Positions 53,148 through 63,424 of a stretch of 64,000 nt of DNA are shown here, in pieces. The first letter of the stretch is position 1. Every line of letters starts with the position of its first letter. Position numbers and translations under genes: made by a program. Source of the DNA: UBA3210 sp048359995 (GTDB lineage Bacteria; Bacillota_I; Bacilli_A; RFN20; CAG-449); assembly GCA_048359995.1 (NCBI GenBank), contig DBGCPK010000002.1:1-64000 (forward strand). Reading direction: 5' to 3'. The notes below the pieces were generated by a model. That model saw only the letters and a program-made list of their open reading frames with translations, had not been told where the DNA came from and did no database searches.

Positions 53148-54110
53148 TCAATTTTCATAGGCTTTATCGAAGACACAATTCGGATTTCCTACTCCGAGAC
53201 AAATCGCCGTCTGAGTCGATGAAGGAATCCAAGAGTCCGTACTTTCCGCTATATTGACCGCCAGCCTGACCACGGTTCTGTTTTCTCCGAAATTCCCACT
53301 GGAAATGCGATGCGGTTTGCCATCTTTATCTTCGAGATACAGAGAAACCCCCGCACCCTCGCGTACGACGATGACATATATACCGCTTTGATCGAGAAAT
53401 AATTGCGTGAATTCCTGCGAAACCGCGACTCTGTCATTGGCCTCAAAATTTTTGTAAAACAATCCGAGCTCTTTGCTATAGCCGATCCCGCAATTATACC
53501 ATTGGGCAGAGACTCCGCTGCTTGGCAAAGTTGTCTCGTCATTCAGGTTGATGTTCACTTGGACTCTTTGATTATCGGGAAATGAATTTAGTCCCTTTTC
53601 TTCGGTATTCTCCCATGTCATAAACGCTCGATATGTGAAATCTCCGCCGAGAGGTTCCAACGCCCCGCCTGCAACAGTGCTCAGATATACATTTCCGGAA
53701 GAAATATCGTTTAAGCGCATGGGATTAAACGCGTTTTCGTATAAAGAACGGTAAGTTGTTATCTCCGTTGCCGCTGCGTCCTTAAAATACCGATCGCAAG
53801 CGAAACAATGCCAATATTCTGCAACGGTTTCCGTCGCCGCATGATGCGATAGGGAATGATTCAGTTTTGCAATCCGGATATTCTCTTTCGAAAGTTCAAT
53901 GTTCCCTTTCGCGTCAAAAAATATTTTGTCGCACTTCTCGCATACATAATGCGCTCGATTTCCTTCTGCCGCGCAAGTCGGCTGAACACGCTCTACTCTG
54001 GTCATCACGTGTACACATTCGGCTTCGCTCGACGTTTCCTTTTTTTCAGAACACCCGACGATTGCAAAGATGATAAACACTCCTAAAATCAAAGATGCTA
54101 TTCTTCTCAT
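53148..54110 (-). CDS. Surface lipoprotein with zinc-ribbon-like repeats (320 aa)
   Basis: Lipobox AIVGC (Cys20). Two cysteine-pair segments follow: PTCAAEGNRAHYVCEKCDKIFFD (about 44-67) and YWHCFACDRYFKD (about 98-110). These are the type of repeat found in many gut Bacillota surface proteins before lectin-like domains. The last 200 residues look like a jelly-roll binding domain (FTYRAFMTWEN, VQVNINLND, VVRLAVNIA). It likely binds glycans for the nearby transporter or enzymes; inference from context. AGGAGG before the ATG. Confidence 0.75.
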   Translation of the reverse strand: MRRIASLILGVFIIFAIVGCSEKKETSSEAECVHVMTRVERVQPTCAAEGNRAHYVCEKCDKIFFDAKGNIELSKENIRIAKLNHSLSHHAATETVAEYWHCFACDRYFKDAAATEITTYRSLYENAFNPMRLNDISSGNVYLSTVAGGALEPLGGDFTYRAFMTWENTEEKGLNSFPDNQRVQVNINLNDETTLPSSGVSAQWYNCGIGYSKELGLFYKNFEANDRVAVSQEFTQLFLDQSGIYVIVVREGAGVSLYLEDKDGKPHRISSGNFGENRTVVRLAVNIAESTDSWIPSSTQTAICLGVGNPNCVFDKAYEN

Positions 54111-54155
54111 ATTTACCTCCTAAAATCAGAAAAAGATTAATCTTTTATCCGCATA

Positions 54156-55121
54156 TTACTCTTTTCCTCCGCCGAAAGTTATGCCTTCTATGAAAAACTT
54201 CTGACAAGCAAGATAGAGGATAATCAACGGCACCATCGCCATCAAAGCAACCGCGCAGGTAAAATTAAAATCGTAAGAAGTTAAGGTCATTTCCTCGATG
54301 ATTTTATTTAACGCAATTTGAAGCGTCCACATTTCTGACGGAGAGTCTTTCAAATACATCAATGCACCGGCGTAATTGTTATAACCGCCGACAAAGCCGA
54401 AGATAAATTGCGCGATGAGCGCCGGTTTCGAAAGAGGAATGACGATTTTTAGAAAGATTTGCCAAAATCCCATACCGTCTATTTCCGCCGCTTCGATGAT
54501 TTCTTTTCCGATTCCGTCGACATAAGGTCGTAAAAAGAAAACGGTTCCCGCGCTGGCAAATAATCCCGGCACGATAAGCGGAAGCCATGCGGAATATCCT
54601 TCTGTCCACCCGATATTTTGATAGAACATATAACTGACAAAGCTGAATGATCCCAATGGAACAAACATCAAGGTTACGGTCAGCATAAAAAGAAAATTTT
54701 TGAATGGAAATTTATATTTGGAATAACAATAAGCCACCAAAAGCGATTGCAATAAACTGCATACCAAAGGTATCAAAGTTATCCAAAGCGTATTGATAAA
54801 GCCGAGCAAAATGGTCGGTATTCCGTCCCCTCTTTGCATCATCATCGTATCCTGCAAAAACAATTGCCGGTATCCTTCCAAAGTAAATTCTTTCGGCCAC
54901 CAGATATAGCCTTCCGCCATCATATATTCCGTTCTCCCTGTAAACGAAGTTACAACGATCGTAGCAAAAGGCGCTAAAATCCACAGCGTAAATAAGATCA
55001 GAAGCCCATAAATGACAATATGACTTATCGAAATCGGCTTCTTTCTGCGTTTCGGTATTAAATCTTCTTCTCTTTCCATCGAGGCAAACGCATTTTTTCT
55101 TTCTTTGAAAATGGTTTTCAT
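54156..55121 (-). CDS. Sugar ABC transporter permease, MalG-like
   Basis: A 321-residue inner-membrane permease of the carbohydrate-uptake-1 ABC family, six helices after a basic N-terminus. The ATPase-docking EAA loop is EIIEAAEIDGMGFWQIFLKI (about 210-229) with the conserved IPLSKPAL. GGAGG precedes the ATG, three bases after the partner permease gene. Works with the MalF-like and solute-binding proteins encoded upstream. No ATPase gene is present in the locus. Confidence 0.93.
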   Translation of the reverse strand: MKTIFKERKNAFASMEREEDLIPKRRKKPISISHIVIYGLLILFTLWILAPFATIVVTSFTGRTEYMMAEGYIWWPKEFTLEGYRQLFLQDTMMMQRGDGIPTILLGFINTLWITLIPLVCSLLQSLLVAYCYSKYKFPFKNFLFMLTVTLMFVPLGSFSFVSYMFYQNIGWTEGYSAWLPLIVPGLFASAGTVFFLRPYVDGIGKEIIEAAEIDGMGFWQIFLKIVIPLSKPALIAQFIFGFVGGYNNYAGALMYLKDSPSEMWTLQIALNKIIEEMTLTSYDFNFTCAVALMAMVPLIILYLACQKFFIEGITFGGGKE

Positions 55122-55124
55122 AGT

Positions 55125-56066
55125 TTAATCCTCCGCCGTAGCTTTATTTCTCGCCCGAATGACAAAAAACGAAATGAAAAATGTGACCAAGAACAAAGCC
55201 CAACTCATCACGGAAGCATACTCCATGTTCAACTGCATAACGCCCTTGATGTAGATATAATAGTTGATAGTAAGGGCAATATTTCCCGGCCCTGCAAGTT
55301 GATTCCAGTCGACAGGAGCCAATACGGTAACCGCGTCGAATATGGCAAGCCCGTTCGTGATACTTGCCAACAGCAGGAACAAAGTAACGCCTTTGATCCC
55401 CGGCATCGTCACGTGCCAAAATTTTTCCCATCCATTTGCTCCATCCAGAGAAGCAGCTTCATACAGAGACGGATTTACGTTCTTTAAAGCGGCTTTGAAC
55501 ATCACAATGCCATATGCCGGGGCCTGCCATAGAATCGTGATGTATACAGCCCACCCCAGTCGTGTCGGATGTTCCACGCTCCAAAGCCACTCGATTTTTT
55601 CTCCCAAAATAGCATTCAGTATACCGAAGTTCGTGGAAAACACCCATTTCCACATAATCGCAATAGCAACCGTAGAACAAATATACGGGATAAAGAATAT
55701 TACCTGAAACAGATTTGCGAATCTCTTTATCGAATTCAATAAAACCGATATGATAAGAGCGATCAATAACGTCACTAATTGCGCGCTTGCAAGCCAAAAA
55801 GTTATTCCCCATGCTTTCCAAAACTTTTCATCTTGAAATACTTCGACGAAGTTTGAAAACCCGTTCCACTGCATCGTAAAGATATCGTTGTCCTTCATAT
55901 CTGTGAACATAGAAACAAAAGATAAAATTACAGGTATTCCGTTGAAGATGATGAAACTGACAATGGGAATGAGCGCAATCACGAAATACATCCAATTGAT
56001 TGCTCTCCACTTTCTCTTTTTTTTCGGCAACGGCGAAGAAAGCGCACAACTACGCGCAATATTCAT
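55125..56066 (-). CDS. Sugar ABC transporter permease, MalF/UgpA-like
   Basis: A 313-residue permease with six helices after a basic N-terminus (PKKKRKWR). The EAA loop is SLYEAASLDGANGWEKFWHV (about 205-224) followed by TMPGIK. Its ATG overlaps the stop of the solute-binding protein gene by one base (TAATG). Confidence 0.93.
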   Translation of the reverse strand: MNIARSCALSSPLPKKKRKWRAINWMYFVIALIPIVSFIIFNGIPVILSFVSMFTDMKDNDIFTMQWNGFSNFVEVFQDEKFWKAWGITFWLASAQLVTLLIALIISVLLNSIKRFANLFQVIFFIPYICSTVAIAIMWKWVFSTNFGILNAILGEKIEWLWSVEHPTRLGWAVYITILWQAPAYGIVMFKAALKNVNPSLYEAASLDGANGWEKFWHVTMPGIKGVTLFLLLASITNGLAIFDAVTVLAPVDWNQLAGPGNIALTINYYIYIKGVMQLNMEYASVMSWALFLVTFFISFFVIRARNKATAED

Positions 56067-57970
56067 TATCTTATCCCTCTTATGACACAGGTCATTTCAT
56101 CCAATTCATTTTTAGCATTCACACCGCGAACGTCCAAAAAGTTGCTTAAAGTCATGGTTCCTTCGCGCACTTTTTGATTAAAGTCGTCCGACCAGTTCGA
56201 TACCCATTGACCACTTTCAAAGTATCCCCAGTCGCCACGGCTGGTATTGCTTGCCATCATAGCCAGTGCATAGTAGTTTTTCCCTTTGGAAATCTCGCTG
56301 TTATAAGCGAAATCTTCGCTGAATAAAACTTCTTTTGAAACAGGCGCCAGAGTTTGCGTCTTTGCAATGTATTTTTGTCCTTCCGTCGCAACCCAACTGA
56401 TAAAATCCCATGCGGCTTGATACTTGGTTGGATCCGAACACGCCGGTATAACCAGATATTCGGAAATACTTGCCGTCGTCGTATTTCCTACAATCGGCGT
56501 TCCGTTTACTTTTTTGAGTTCTCCTGTGTAAACTACTCCGTCATAGGTTTCACCGATAACTTTGAGATATTCATTGTCAAAACCGACTTTTCCTTCTTTT
56601 TGATAAACGCTTCCGCCTTCATATTCGCGATATGTTTCGCAAGGACATAAATCAAAATTAACCGCCGCCGGAAGCAATTCTCTTTCATAAATCGAATCCA
56701 CATTTCCTCTGACCATGGCGATTTGAGATGCATTGAACCAGTTGGAAGAAGCACCGATATTCGGATCTGCCACACCGTATCCTTTGAACGTATTTCCATT
56801 CTTTTCATCGACGGTTGTCGATCTGGACACTTGCAAGGAAACATATTCTTTGACCGCATCATATTGCGATGCGATTGCATAGATATTTTCGGGTTTTACG
56901 CTCGCGTTTTCAATTCCGTTAACTCTGTCTTCGTAACGGACGATCTCGCCTGCATGATAGGTTACCCCATTGATCACCATGGAGTCTGCCGTTACGATAT
57001 AATTCGGGCGATCGTCCATTAAAGTAAAATCGTAATCCGTTCCGTTATATCCCATGACATCGCCGCCGACAGACCAACCATAATTGAACCAATACTCGGA
57101 CACGAAGCCGTAATTGGATGTCGCCGACGGATTCCATCCTTCCTTAGCGGTATCGTCTTTTTTGGTAAAGTACTTCAAAAAATTCCTCATCTCTTCCCAA
57201 TTCATGCCGATACGATTGTTGAATACCTTATAAACCGTTCGTCCGTCCAGTGTTTGTGAAGCCGTCATTCCCGCCAACGGTGCTTCTTTATATTCGGCAT
57301 AACCGTGCGGTTGCAATTTTGCATATTCTCCCGTGCCATCCAGTTTTTCTTCTTCGATCGAAACGATATTTACGCCTTGAGCTTCAAATAAGGCCTTGTT
57401 ATACCAGTTAAAATGCGGCGATCCTCCATAAGGAACTGCCATTAAATTTTGATCGGCTCCTATCATGTGCTTCGGCTTTCCCGCGCCCGAATCGGCATCG
57501 TAATTATAAGTCATACGTCCCCAGTCCAACGCTTGCTTAGATATGCTGTTTTTCTGGAAATCTTCATCGTTTGCGGCAAAATTCGAAAGATCGACCATAT
57601 ATCCGTTAGGCGCAAAGGAACGATTGCTCCTCGTTAAAGAAGCTTGCAAGGCAGTCTCGTTTTTGCTATCGTTGATGGCTACGACATTATAAGCGCTTCT
57701 TGCGTTCGATTCAAAGACGCTTGACGCACAACTTCCGTTTCCTCTTTGCATATTGACATAAACGTTATCTTCCATTCCCTGTCCTTTATTGTAGTCATTC
57801 AACAATTCGGTCCATGCCGGTGTCGATTTCAAATTGATGCTGCATAAAAAGCTGATCTCTGTCCGATCTCCTTTCAGTGAATTTTCGGATCCGCCGCCAC
57901 AGCCCGTTAAAAAAACCGTCGTTAGCGAAAGTAAGCATAGCGTTCTCGTCCCAAATTTTTTGATTTTCAT
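56066..57970 (-). CDS. Sugar ABC transporter solute-binding lipoprotein
   Basis: A 634-residue extracellular binding protein, longer than the usual 420-550 residues of this family. Lipobox FLTGC (Cys24) tethers it outside the membrane. The start of the mature part has ISFLCSINLKSTPAWTELLNDYNKG, the first strand and helix of family 1 solute-binding proteins. The hinge pattern AAWDFISWVATEGQKYIAKTQTLAPV near residue 530 is typical. Aromatic residues are frequent, as expected for oligosaccharide binding. AAGGAGG before the ATG. First gene of the transporter set, followed by both permeases. Confidence 0.92.
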   Translation of the reverse strand: MKIKKFGTRTLCLLSLTTVFLTGCGGGSENSLKGDRTEISFLCSINLKSTPAWTELLNDYNKGQGMEDNVYVNMQRGNGSCASSVFESNARSAYNVVAINDSKNETALQASLTRSNRSFAPNGYMVDLSNFAANDEDFQKNSISKQALDWGRMTYNYDADSGAGKPKHMIGADQNLMAVPYGGSPHFNWYNKALFEAQGVNIVSIEEEKLDGTGEYAKLQPHGYAEYKEAPLAGMTASQTLDGRTVYKVFNNRIGMNWEEMRNFLKYFTKKDDTAKEGWNPSATSNYGFVSEYWFNYGWSVGGDVMGYNGTDYDFTLMDDRPNYIVTADSMVINGVTYHAGEIVRYEDRVNGIENASVKPENIYAIASQYDAVKEYVSLQVSRSTTVDEKNGNTFKGYGVADPNIGASSNWFNASQIAMVRGNVDSIYERELLPAAVNFDLCPCETYREYEGGSVYQKEGKVGFDNEYLKVIGETYDGVVYTGELKKVNGTPIVGNTTTASISEYLVIPACSDPTKYQAAWDFISWVATEGQKYIAKTQTLAPVSKEVLFSEDFAYNSEISKGKNYYALAMMASNTSRGDWGYFESGQWVSNWSDDFNQKVREGTMTLSNFLDVRGVNAKNELDEMTCVIRGIR

Positions 57971-58019
57971 AATTTAACCTCCTTATTTGACTTAAATTGA
58001 TTGAATCCTGTCTTTGTTT

Positions 58020-59981
58020 TCACCGATTTTTATCTTCAAGCATGATTTTTTTCGACAAAACAATTTCTTCGGAACTTTTGCCGATCAAAATTTCATATGC
58101 ACCCGCTTTTACCGTCCATCGATCTGTTGAAACGGAATAATAAGCAAACGCCGATTTGTCCAAAGTCAGCTCCACTCTTTCTTTTTCATGCGCTTTGATG
58201 AAAATCTTTTTAAAGCCTTTCAATTCTTTATACGGGCGATATACTTCTCTTGTCATCTCCCGAACATAAACTTGCGCGATTTCCTTGCCGTCCACATCCG
58301 AAATATTTTCTATTTCAAAGGCAACTTTCATCGCATCTTGATTTTGCTCAATGGAAAGATTTCCATATTCGAATTCCGAATAGGACATCCCGAATCCGAA
58401 AGGAAACAAAACAGGAATACGAAATGTATCGAAATAACGATAACCTACGTTTAATCCCTCGCTGTACAGCATCACGCTTTCATCGCGATAAGCGTTTTCC
58501 GAAGGCACATCATTCAAAGAAAGCGGAAAAGTTTCGGTCAGCTTTCCGCTGGGATTCACTTTTCCCGTTAAAACTTCCGCTACGGCTTTATTTACGTATT
58601 CGCCTCCGTAACCCGCCCAAATAACTGCATCGACTTCATCTATCCAGTTGCTCATATCAATGGCTGCGCCGGCATACACAACTACAATCAACTTTTCACT
58701 GGCTTTGGCAAGAGAATGGATAGCGAATTCCTCTTCTTTGCAAAGTTTAATCTGCTGTCTGTCCATACCTTCGCACTCACAACTATTTGGATCGCCCACG
58801 CAAAGAATGGTGTAGTCGCTATGAACCGCTTTCATCACAGCTTCTTTTAAATTTCCGAGATTTGACAGATGTCCGTTTACTTCCCATACGCTTTCGTCAT
58901 AACGAACGTCTATACCCTCGTTTTTCAGCGATTCTTCCAACGATTCAAATTCACGCTCGGGAAATACATTCGACGAACCGCCGCCAAAATAATAATGCCA
59001 TGCCGCTGCACCGGTTACGAAAACCTTTCCTTTGTTGAATGGAAGTACTTGATTATTCTTCAAAAGTACAATTCCTTCTTCTTCGATTTTCAAAGCGACA
59101 TTGCGACGTTCGGCAAGCGTCATATCGATATTTCTCCATCGACTTTCTCGTTCGCACTTTTCCGCCAAATCCAATACTCTTTGGGAACATTCATCCAATC
59201 GCTCCAAGCAAAGATCGTCTGCTTTTGAGAGCATCTCTTTTTGATGTTGTGCGTTATACGGCATTTCTAAATTGAGCCCCGCATTCATACTCGCTTCTGA
59301 ATTTTTAACCGCATCCCAATCGGACATGATCAAACCTTCAAAACCGAATTCGTTTCGCAAAATACCATATAGTTTCTTGTGTTCAGACATTCTAACGCCA
59401 TTGAGAAGATTGTATGAAGTCATTACCGTCCAAGGTTTTGCTTCGCAAGCAATTTCAAAGGGACGTAAATAAATTTCCCGTAGCGTTCTTTCGTCTACTT
59501 CCATACTTGCCCAATGTCGCGACTTTTCGCTATTGTTACAACAAAAATGTTTCAAAGCCGTACCGACGTGTTTACTTTGAACGCCCTTTATGTATTCCTT
59601 GGCGAACACACCTGCAATATAAGGGTCTTCGGAAAAATATTCGAAATTTCGACCATTGGTCGGCAATCTCTTTATGTTCACACCCGGACCGAGCAATATA
59701 TCTACATTTTGTTCGATGCAATCGTTCCCGAGACTTTTTCCCATTTCATACGCCAATCCCGAATCCCATGTTTGGGATAGCATCTGAAAAGAAGGATAAG
59801 CCACCGACTTGATGCAATTTTGCTGTTCGGCAGTGGTTCTATCCAACGGTTGGCGAAGTCCCACGGGTCCATCCGATACAACAAACTTGTATATTCTGCC
59901 GTCTAAATCGTAATTTGTCCAAAAATCCGCCCCCATAATGAGTTTGATTTTTTGCTCTTTCGTTAAGCTTTTTATTTTCAT
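58020..59981 (-). CDS. Beta-glucosidase, glycoside hydrolase family 3
   Basis: A 653-residue cytoplasmic GH3 enzyme. The N-terminal barrel has KHFCCNNSE (about 144-152) and the nucleophile Asp221 in LIMSDWDAV. The second alpha/beta domain follows (about 300-500) with AWHYYFGGGSSNV and the EGLNVGYRYFDT segment that supplies the acid/base Glu in related enzymes. A fibronectin-type III-like domain closes it (about 545-640, MKVAFEIENISDVDGKEIAQVYV). An upstream in-frame TTG is less likely than the ATG at 59981. Releases beta-linked sugars from imported oligosaccharides. Confidence 0.92.
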   Translation of the reverse strand: MKIKSLTKEQKIKLIMGADFWTNYDLDGRIYKFVVSDGPVGLRQPLDRTTAEQQNCIKSVAYPSFQMLSQTWDSGLAYEMGKSLGNDCIEQNVDILLGPGVNIKRLPTNGRNFEYFSEDPYIAGVFAKEYIKGVQSKHVGTALKHFCCNNSEKSRHWASMEVDERTLREIYLRPFEIACEAKPWTVMTSYNLLNGVRMSEHKKLYGILRNEFGFEGLIMSDWDAVKNSEASMNAGLNLEMPYNAQHQKEMLSKADDLCLERLDECSQRVLDLAEKCERESRWRNIDMTLAERRNVALKIEEEGIVLLKNNQVLPFNKGKVFVTGAAAWHYYFGGGSSNVFPEREFESLEESLKNEGIDVRYDESVWEVNGHLSNLGNLKEAVMKAVHSDYTILCVGDPNSCECEGMDRQQIKLCKEEEFAIHSLAKASEKLIVVVYAGAAIDMSNWIDEVDAVIWAGYGGEYVNKAVAEVLTGKVNPSGKLTETFPLSLNDVPSENAYRDESVMLYSEGLNVGYRYFDTFRIPVLFPFGFGMSYSEFEYGNLSIEQNQDAMKVAFEIENISDVDGKEIAQVYVREMTREVYRPYKELKGFKKIFIKAHEKERVELTLDKSAFAYYSVSTDRWTVKAGAYEILIGKSSEEIVLSKKIMLEDKNR

Positions 59982-60043
59982 ACTTCGTTCTGTATTTTCC
60001 TTCAATGAGTTTGTCTTATGTTTTTACTGTTATAAAATAAGTT

Positions 60044-60076
60044 TTTGCGCGGAAGACAACATCGCTTCCGCGCAAA
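60044..60076 (-). terminator. Strong hairpin between the 1088-residue lipoprotein and GH3 genes
   Basis: A perfect twelve-pair stem (60044-60055 with 60065-60076) with a nine-base loop. On the minus strand it is followed by AAAAACTTATTTTA, not a clean T run, so it may attenuate or protect mRNA rather than stop transcription fully. Confidence 0.55.
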
Positions 60077-60114
60077 CGACCTTATTTTTCTTGCAAGGTT
60101 ACCCTTGATTCAAG

Positions 60115-63100
60115 TTATTCTGCCGAGTCTTGTACCGGAGGGATTTCATAGGAAGAAATATCAGTTTCGATTTCAACAGTCCAATCTTTTCGAACTCCAT
60201 TATCCGTATTATTCCAATAAATACCGATCTGAGCACCGGTTTCTTGATACTTTACGTCAACGGTTTGTTCTGCGACATAATTTCCGTTTAAGTATGCGAT
60301 GAATCTCGATCCGTCGCGCACAAGTGTAAGTTTTAAAGTTCCTGCCTCGTAGGCATCAAGATATTCCTGGTTATCGGCAAAGTATAACAAATCCGCCCAT
60401 CCCGCGCCGTCGGCTTGGCTGGCATATTGCCACCATTCAGGTGCGGCGAATTGAAGTTTCCGCGAACCATCGTCCATAGTTTCCACTCTGAGCTGCACGT
60501 ATTCTCCGTTTTCAAATTTGACGGATATACCCTGATTTCCGCCGCAAATCAAACCGTCGCTGTAATGCCCGCTAAGGTTGACGGAAATTGCGAAGTTTTG
60601 ATAATAATCATTAGTCAAAACTCCGTTGCATTCGTTTGTTGCGCTAATGATTCCTTCGTTTTGATTCTCGAGGTAGAAATCTCCCCACGTCGGTTGCATT
60701 CCGCTCGAAAATGTATTGTATTCGAGAGTAATGGCATTGCCGATTCCTTCCTTTGTGACTTCGATTCCGGTTGCCGAGAGATATCCTTTCGCCGAAAGAG
60801 TATAACTTCCTCCAACTTCGACATTTGCGAAAGTCGCCGATCCGCTTTCTACAATTGCGGAATACGTATGAGTTCCGTCGGAAAGCGTAACCGTTTCACC
60901 TTCCAATGCGTTTCCATCTACGCCGAGTTTATTCCCTGTTACGGGTACTATCACGCTTTCAACTTTATCCTCTTCTTCAAAGGTCGCCGCGACAGTGTAA
61001 TTCTCCTGCGAAGCCACAAAAGTGTAGGTATTGTTCGCCACTTCCGCAAGAGAAACTTCATTCCCGTTCAAGGACAAAGAAGCAAGTTTGAATCCGTCGT
61101 TTGGTTTGGCAGTAATGGTAACTGTATCCCCTAACTCGATCGAATTCTGCGCAATTTCAAGAGAACCGTTCGTATCGGAGGTAGTATCCTTTACGGTTAC
61201 CGAAGGCAATGTTTCAGAAACATCGAAGTACCATTTGCTTCCCACTACTGCATTGAGTCCGAAGAAGCCGAAGCCCATCTTATCGTCTGCATATTGAGAC
61301 GGAAGAGTTGCCGTGCCGATGTATCTTCCGTCGATAAAAGCGATCAAATCACAGCCTTTACGCACTACTTTAAGTTCAATTCCCTGATCGGAATTGTACT
61401 TCTCCACTTCCGCCGCGGTAACCGTTTTAAACTCCACCCAGTCTTCGTTAAATGCGGTATGCAGACCAATCGAGGAATCATTGTTATCCGGGAATAAATC
61501 AGGTCTATATTGAAGACGATAGGCACCGTTTGTATTGATGTTGAGAATAGCCGCTTTACCATCTTCAAACCGCAAAAGAATTCCCTGTTGCTGGTCTCCG
61601 TCTGTGGTTTGGCTGGCTTTAAGAATTACCGATATCGCCGCATCTCCCAACAGATTTTGCTTTGAAATTGCATTAAAAGATAAACCCGATTTCAATTCGA
61701 TATATGGATTTTCCTCGTTCACATGTGATAAATCGTGTCCGTCTGCATCCCACCTGACAATTTCGAAAGCATCGTATTCGAGGACTATCTCCGAAAGATT
61801 TTCATCCAAAGTGATTTCTTTTTCAAAATATCCGTTCACAACAACGGTATATCTTCCTTTTACAACCGAGTCATTCTGAATTTTTCCCTCGGCATCTACG
61901 GTAAAGGAATATTCCGTGTTTTTAAACTTAACCTCCGTATTCTCCGGCAATTTCACAGTTGATCCGAATCTCTTTCCTTTCACCGCGATATTGATGGCCA
62001 TCGGCGCTTCTTTAACGAAAGTTGCTTCGATATTCATCTCGGAACGATTCGCGGTTAAAGTTAAGGTATTATCGACGACATCGCCTGCCAAATCGACGTT
62101 ATTTACCAATAACGTATCGAGTTTATACCCGATAGGTTTTGTTACAGTAAGAATGACTTTTTCTCCGATTCCGCAGGACTCCTTGTCAGCGGTAACATTC
62201 GCACTCGCGGCCTCTGCATCGGCAGGTTTATCGACCGTGATGTTCACCGTGGACGTGACGGACGGAACGGTTTCGGAAATATCGTAATTGAATACCGCGT
62301 TATTTGCCGCATTATATGCAAAATACGCCACCTGAACTTTTTTGCCGACTGTGCTTTCCGGTATCGAATACGTCGAAATCCAATTGCCTGCAAAATAGGT
62401 ATAAATCTTTCCGCCGTTCACGACAACGGTCAGATCCAATCCATCGCCGTTTTTAATCGCGTTTGTTTCGGAAGAAAAGAGAGTATGAACCGCTTTTTCA
62501 CCATATTGGTTCAAATCGTCGGCATTAAAGATGCTTTTTTCTGCTTTTGAATTCCACATTTCATTCGCGTACTGGATATTTCCATTCTGCTGATCACCAT
62601 TATGGTAACGTATAATGGCATGACTGCCATCCTCGAATTTCAACACGATACCTTGTGTGTGCCAGTTGTGCGTACTATTGTTCCAATTGACACGCAAAGT
62701 TGCCGATACATCGGTATAACTTTCCTTTGTAAGCACATTCATGGTCTTATCACCTGTATGCTCTTTAAACAAAATGGAAGGATTCTCTTCGTTTACTTTT
62801 GAAAAATCGTGCAATTCCGTGTCGTAGTTTTCCAAATATCCGAAAACATCGTATTCAAGTACGATCCCCTCTTCTCCGCCGATGGTGGCGGTTTGATTTT
62901 CCTCCGCTTGCACGGCCGGAATGGTATAATCCCTATATCCGCTCTTAGTTACCGTTAGAACATGATTTTCGCCAACTTTTACATGGTCAAACGTAAAGAC
63001 CCCCGTTTCGGCATTAAAATCGAGTTCCGCGCCGTCGTCAGATAAATCAAGGTTGACGCCGGTGAAATCATTTTCGTAACTTCCCTTTTTATGCAGTTTT

Positions 63101-63381
63101 ACTTTTCCGGTCAATTTTCCATATTTGACGGGCACCACGGGTTCAATTGCGCCACACTCGCACTCTCCGGCAACATATTCGTGATTTTCACGAGTCGTCT
63201 CGTCAATCGCAGAATCATCGGGACATTCTTTCCAGTGCTCGGTCTCATTATGATTCCACGATGTGTAGTTATGCGTATGAGGCGGCGGATCGTTCTTGCA
63301 TCCCGCAAGCACTCCTGCACTTGTAATGCAGAAGGCAGCTAAAACCAATAAAGGCATTCGCTGCTTATTCTTTTTTTTCAT
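60115..63381 (-). CDS. Large surface lipoprotein with three lectin-like units (1088 aa)
   Basis: Lipobox VLAGC (Cys28), then an HTHNYTSWNHNETEHWKEC / GECECGA segment like those in other lipoproteins here. The rest consists of three similar units of about 300 residues. Each has a carboxypeptidase-regulatory-like beta domain (about 15 strands, VLTVTKSGYRDYTI or YTVVVNGYFEKEI), a concanavalin-like binding domain with GIVLKFEDG / GILLRFEDG / GISVKFENG, and a short VTKPIGYKL..L.VN linker repeat. This points to multivalent glycan binding at the cell surface. AAGGAGG before the ATG. Confidence 0.8.
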   Translation of the reverse strand: MKKKNKQRMPLLVLAAFCITSAGVLAGCKNDPPPHTHNYTSWNHNETEHWKECPDDSAIDETTRENHEYVAGECECGAIEPVVPVKYGKLTGKVKLHKKGSYENDFTGVNLDLSDDGAELDFNAETGVFTFDHVKVGENHVLTVTKSGYRDYTIPAVQAEENQTATIGGEEGIVLEYDVFGYLENYDTELHDFSKVNEENPSILFKEHTGDKTMNVLTKESYTDVSATLRVNWNNSTHNWHTQGIVLKFEDGSHAIIRYHNGDQQNGNIQYANEMWNSKAEKSIFNADDLNQYGEKAVHTLFSSETNAIKNGDGLDLTVVVNGGKIYTYFAGNWISTYSIPESTVGKKVQVAYFAYNAANNAVFNYDISETVPSVTSTVNITVDKPADAEAASANVTADKESCGIGEKVILTVTKPIGYKLDTLLVNNVDLAGDVVDNTLTLTANRSEMNIEATFVKEAPMAINIAVKGKRFGSTVKLPENTEVKFKNTEYSFTVDAEGKIQNDSVVKGRYTVVVNGYFEKEITLDENLSEIVLEYDAFEIVRWDADGHDLSHVNEENPYIELKSGLSFNAISKQNLLGDAAISVILKASQTTDGDQQQGILLRFEDGKAAILNINTNGAYRLQYRPDLFPDNNDSSIGLHTAFNEDWVEFKTVTAAEVEKYNSDQGIELKVVRKGCDLIAFIDGRYIGTATLPSQYADDKMGFGFFGLNAVVGSKWYFDVSETLPSVTVKDTTSDTNGSLEIAQNSIELGDTVTITAKPNDGFKLASLSLNGNEVSLAEVANNTYTFVASQENYTVAATFEEEDKVESVIVPVTGNKLGVDGNALEGETVTLSDGTHTYSAIVESGSATFANVEVGGSYTLSAKGYLSATGIEVTKEGIGNAITLEYNTFSSGMQPTWGDFYLENQNEGIISATNECNGVLTNDYYQNFAISVNLSGHYSDGLICGGNQGISVKFENGEYVQLRVETMDDGSRKLQFAAPEWWQYASQADGAGWADLLYFADNQEYLDAYEAGTLKLTLVRDGSRFIAYLNGNYVAEQTVDVKYQETGAQIGIYWNNTDNGVRKDWTVEIETDISSYEIPPVQDSAE

Positions 63382-63424
63382 AGCAATTCCTCCTTATTTA
63401 TTTTCACTCTTTCGAGTTGCTACC

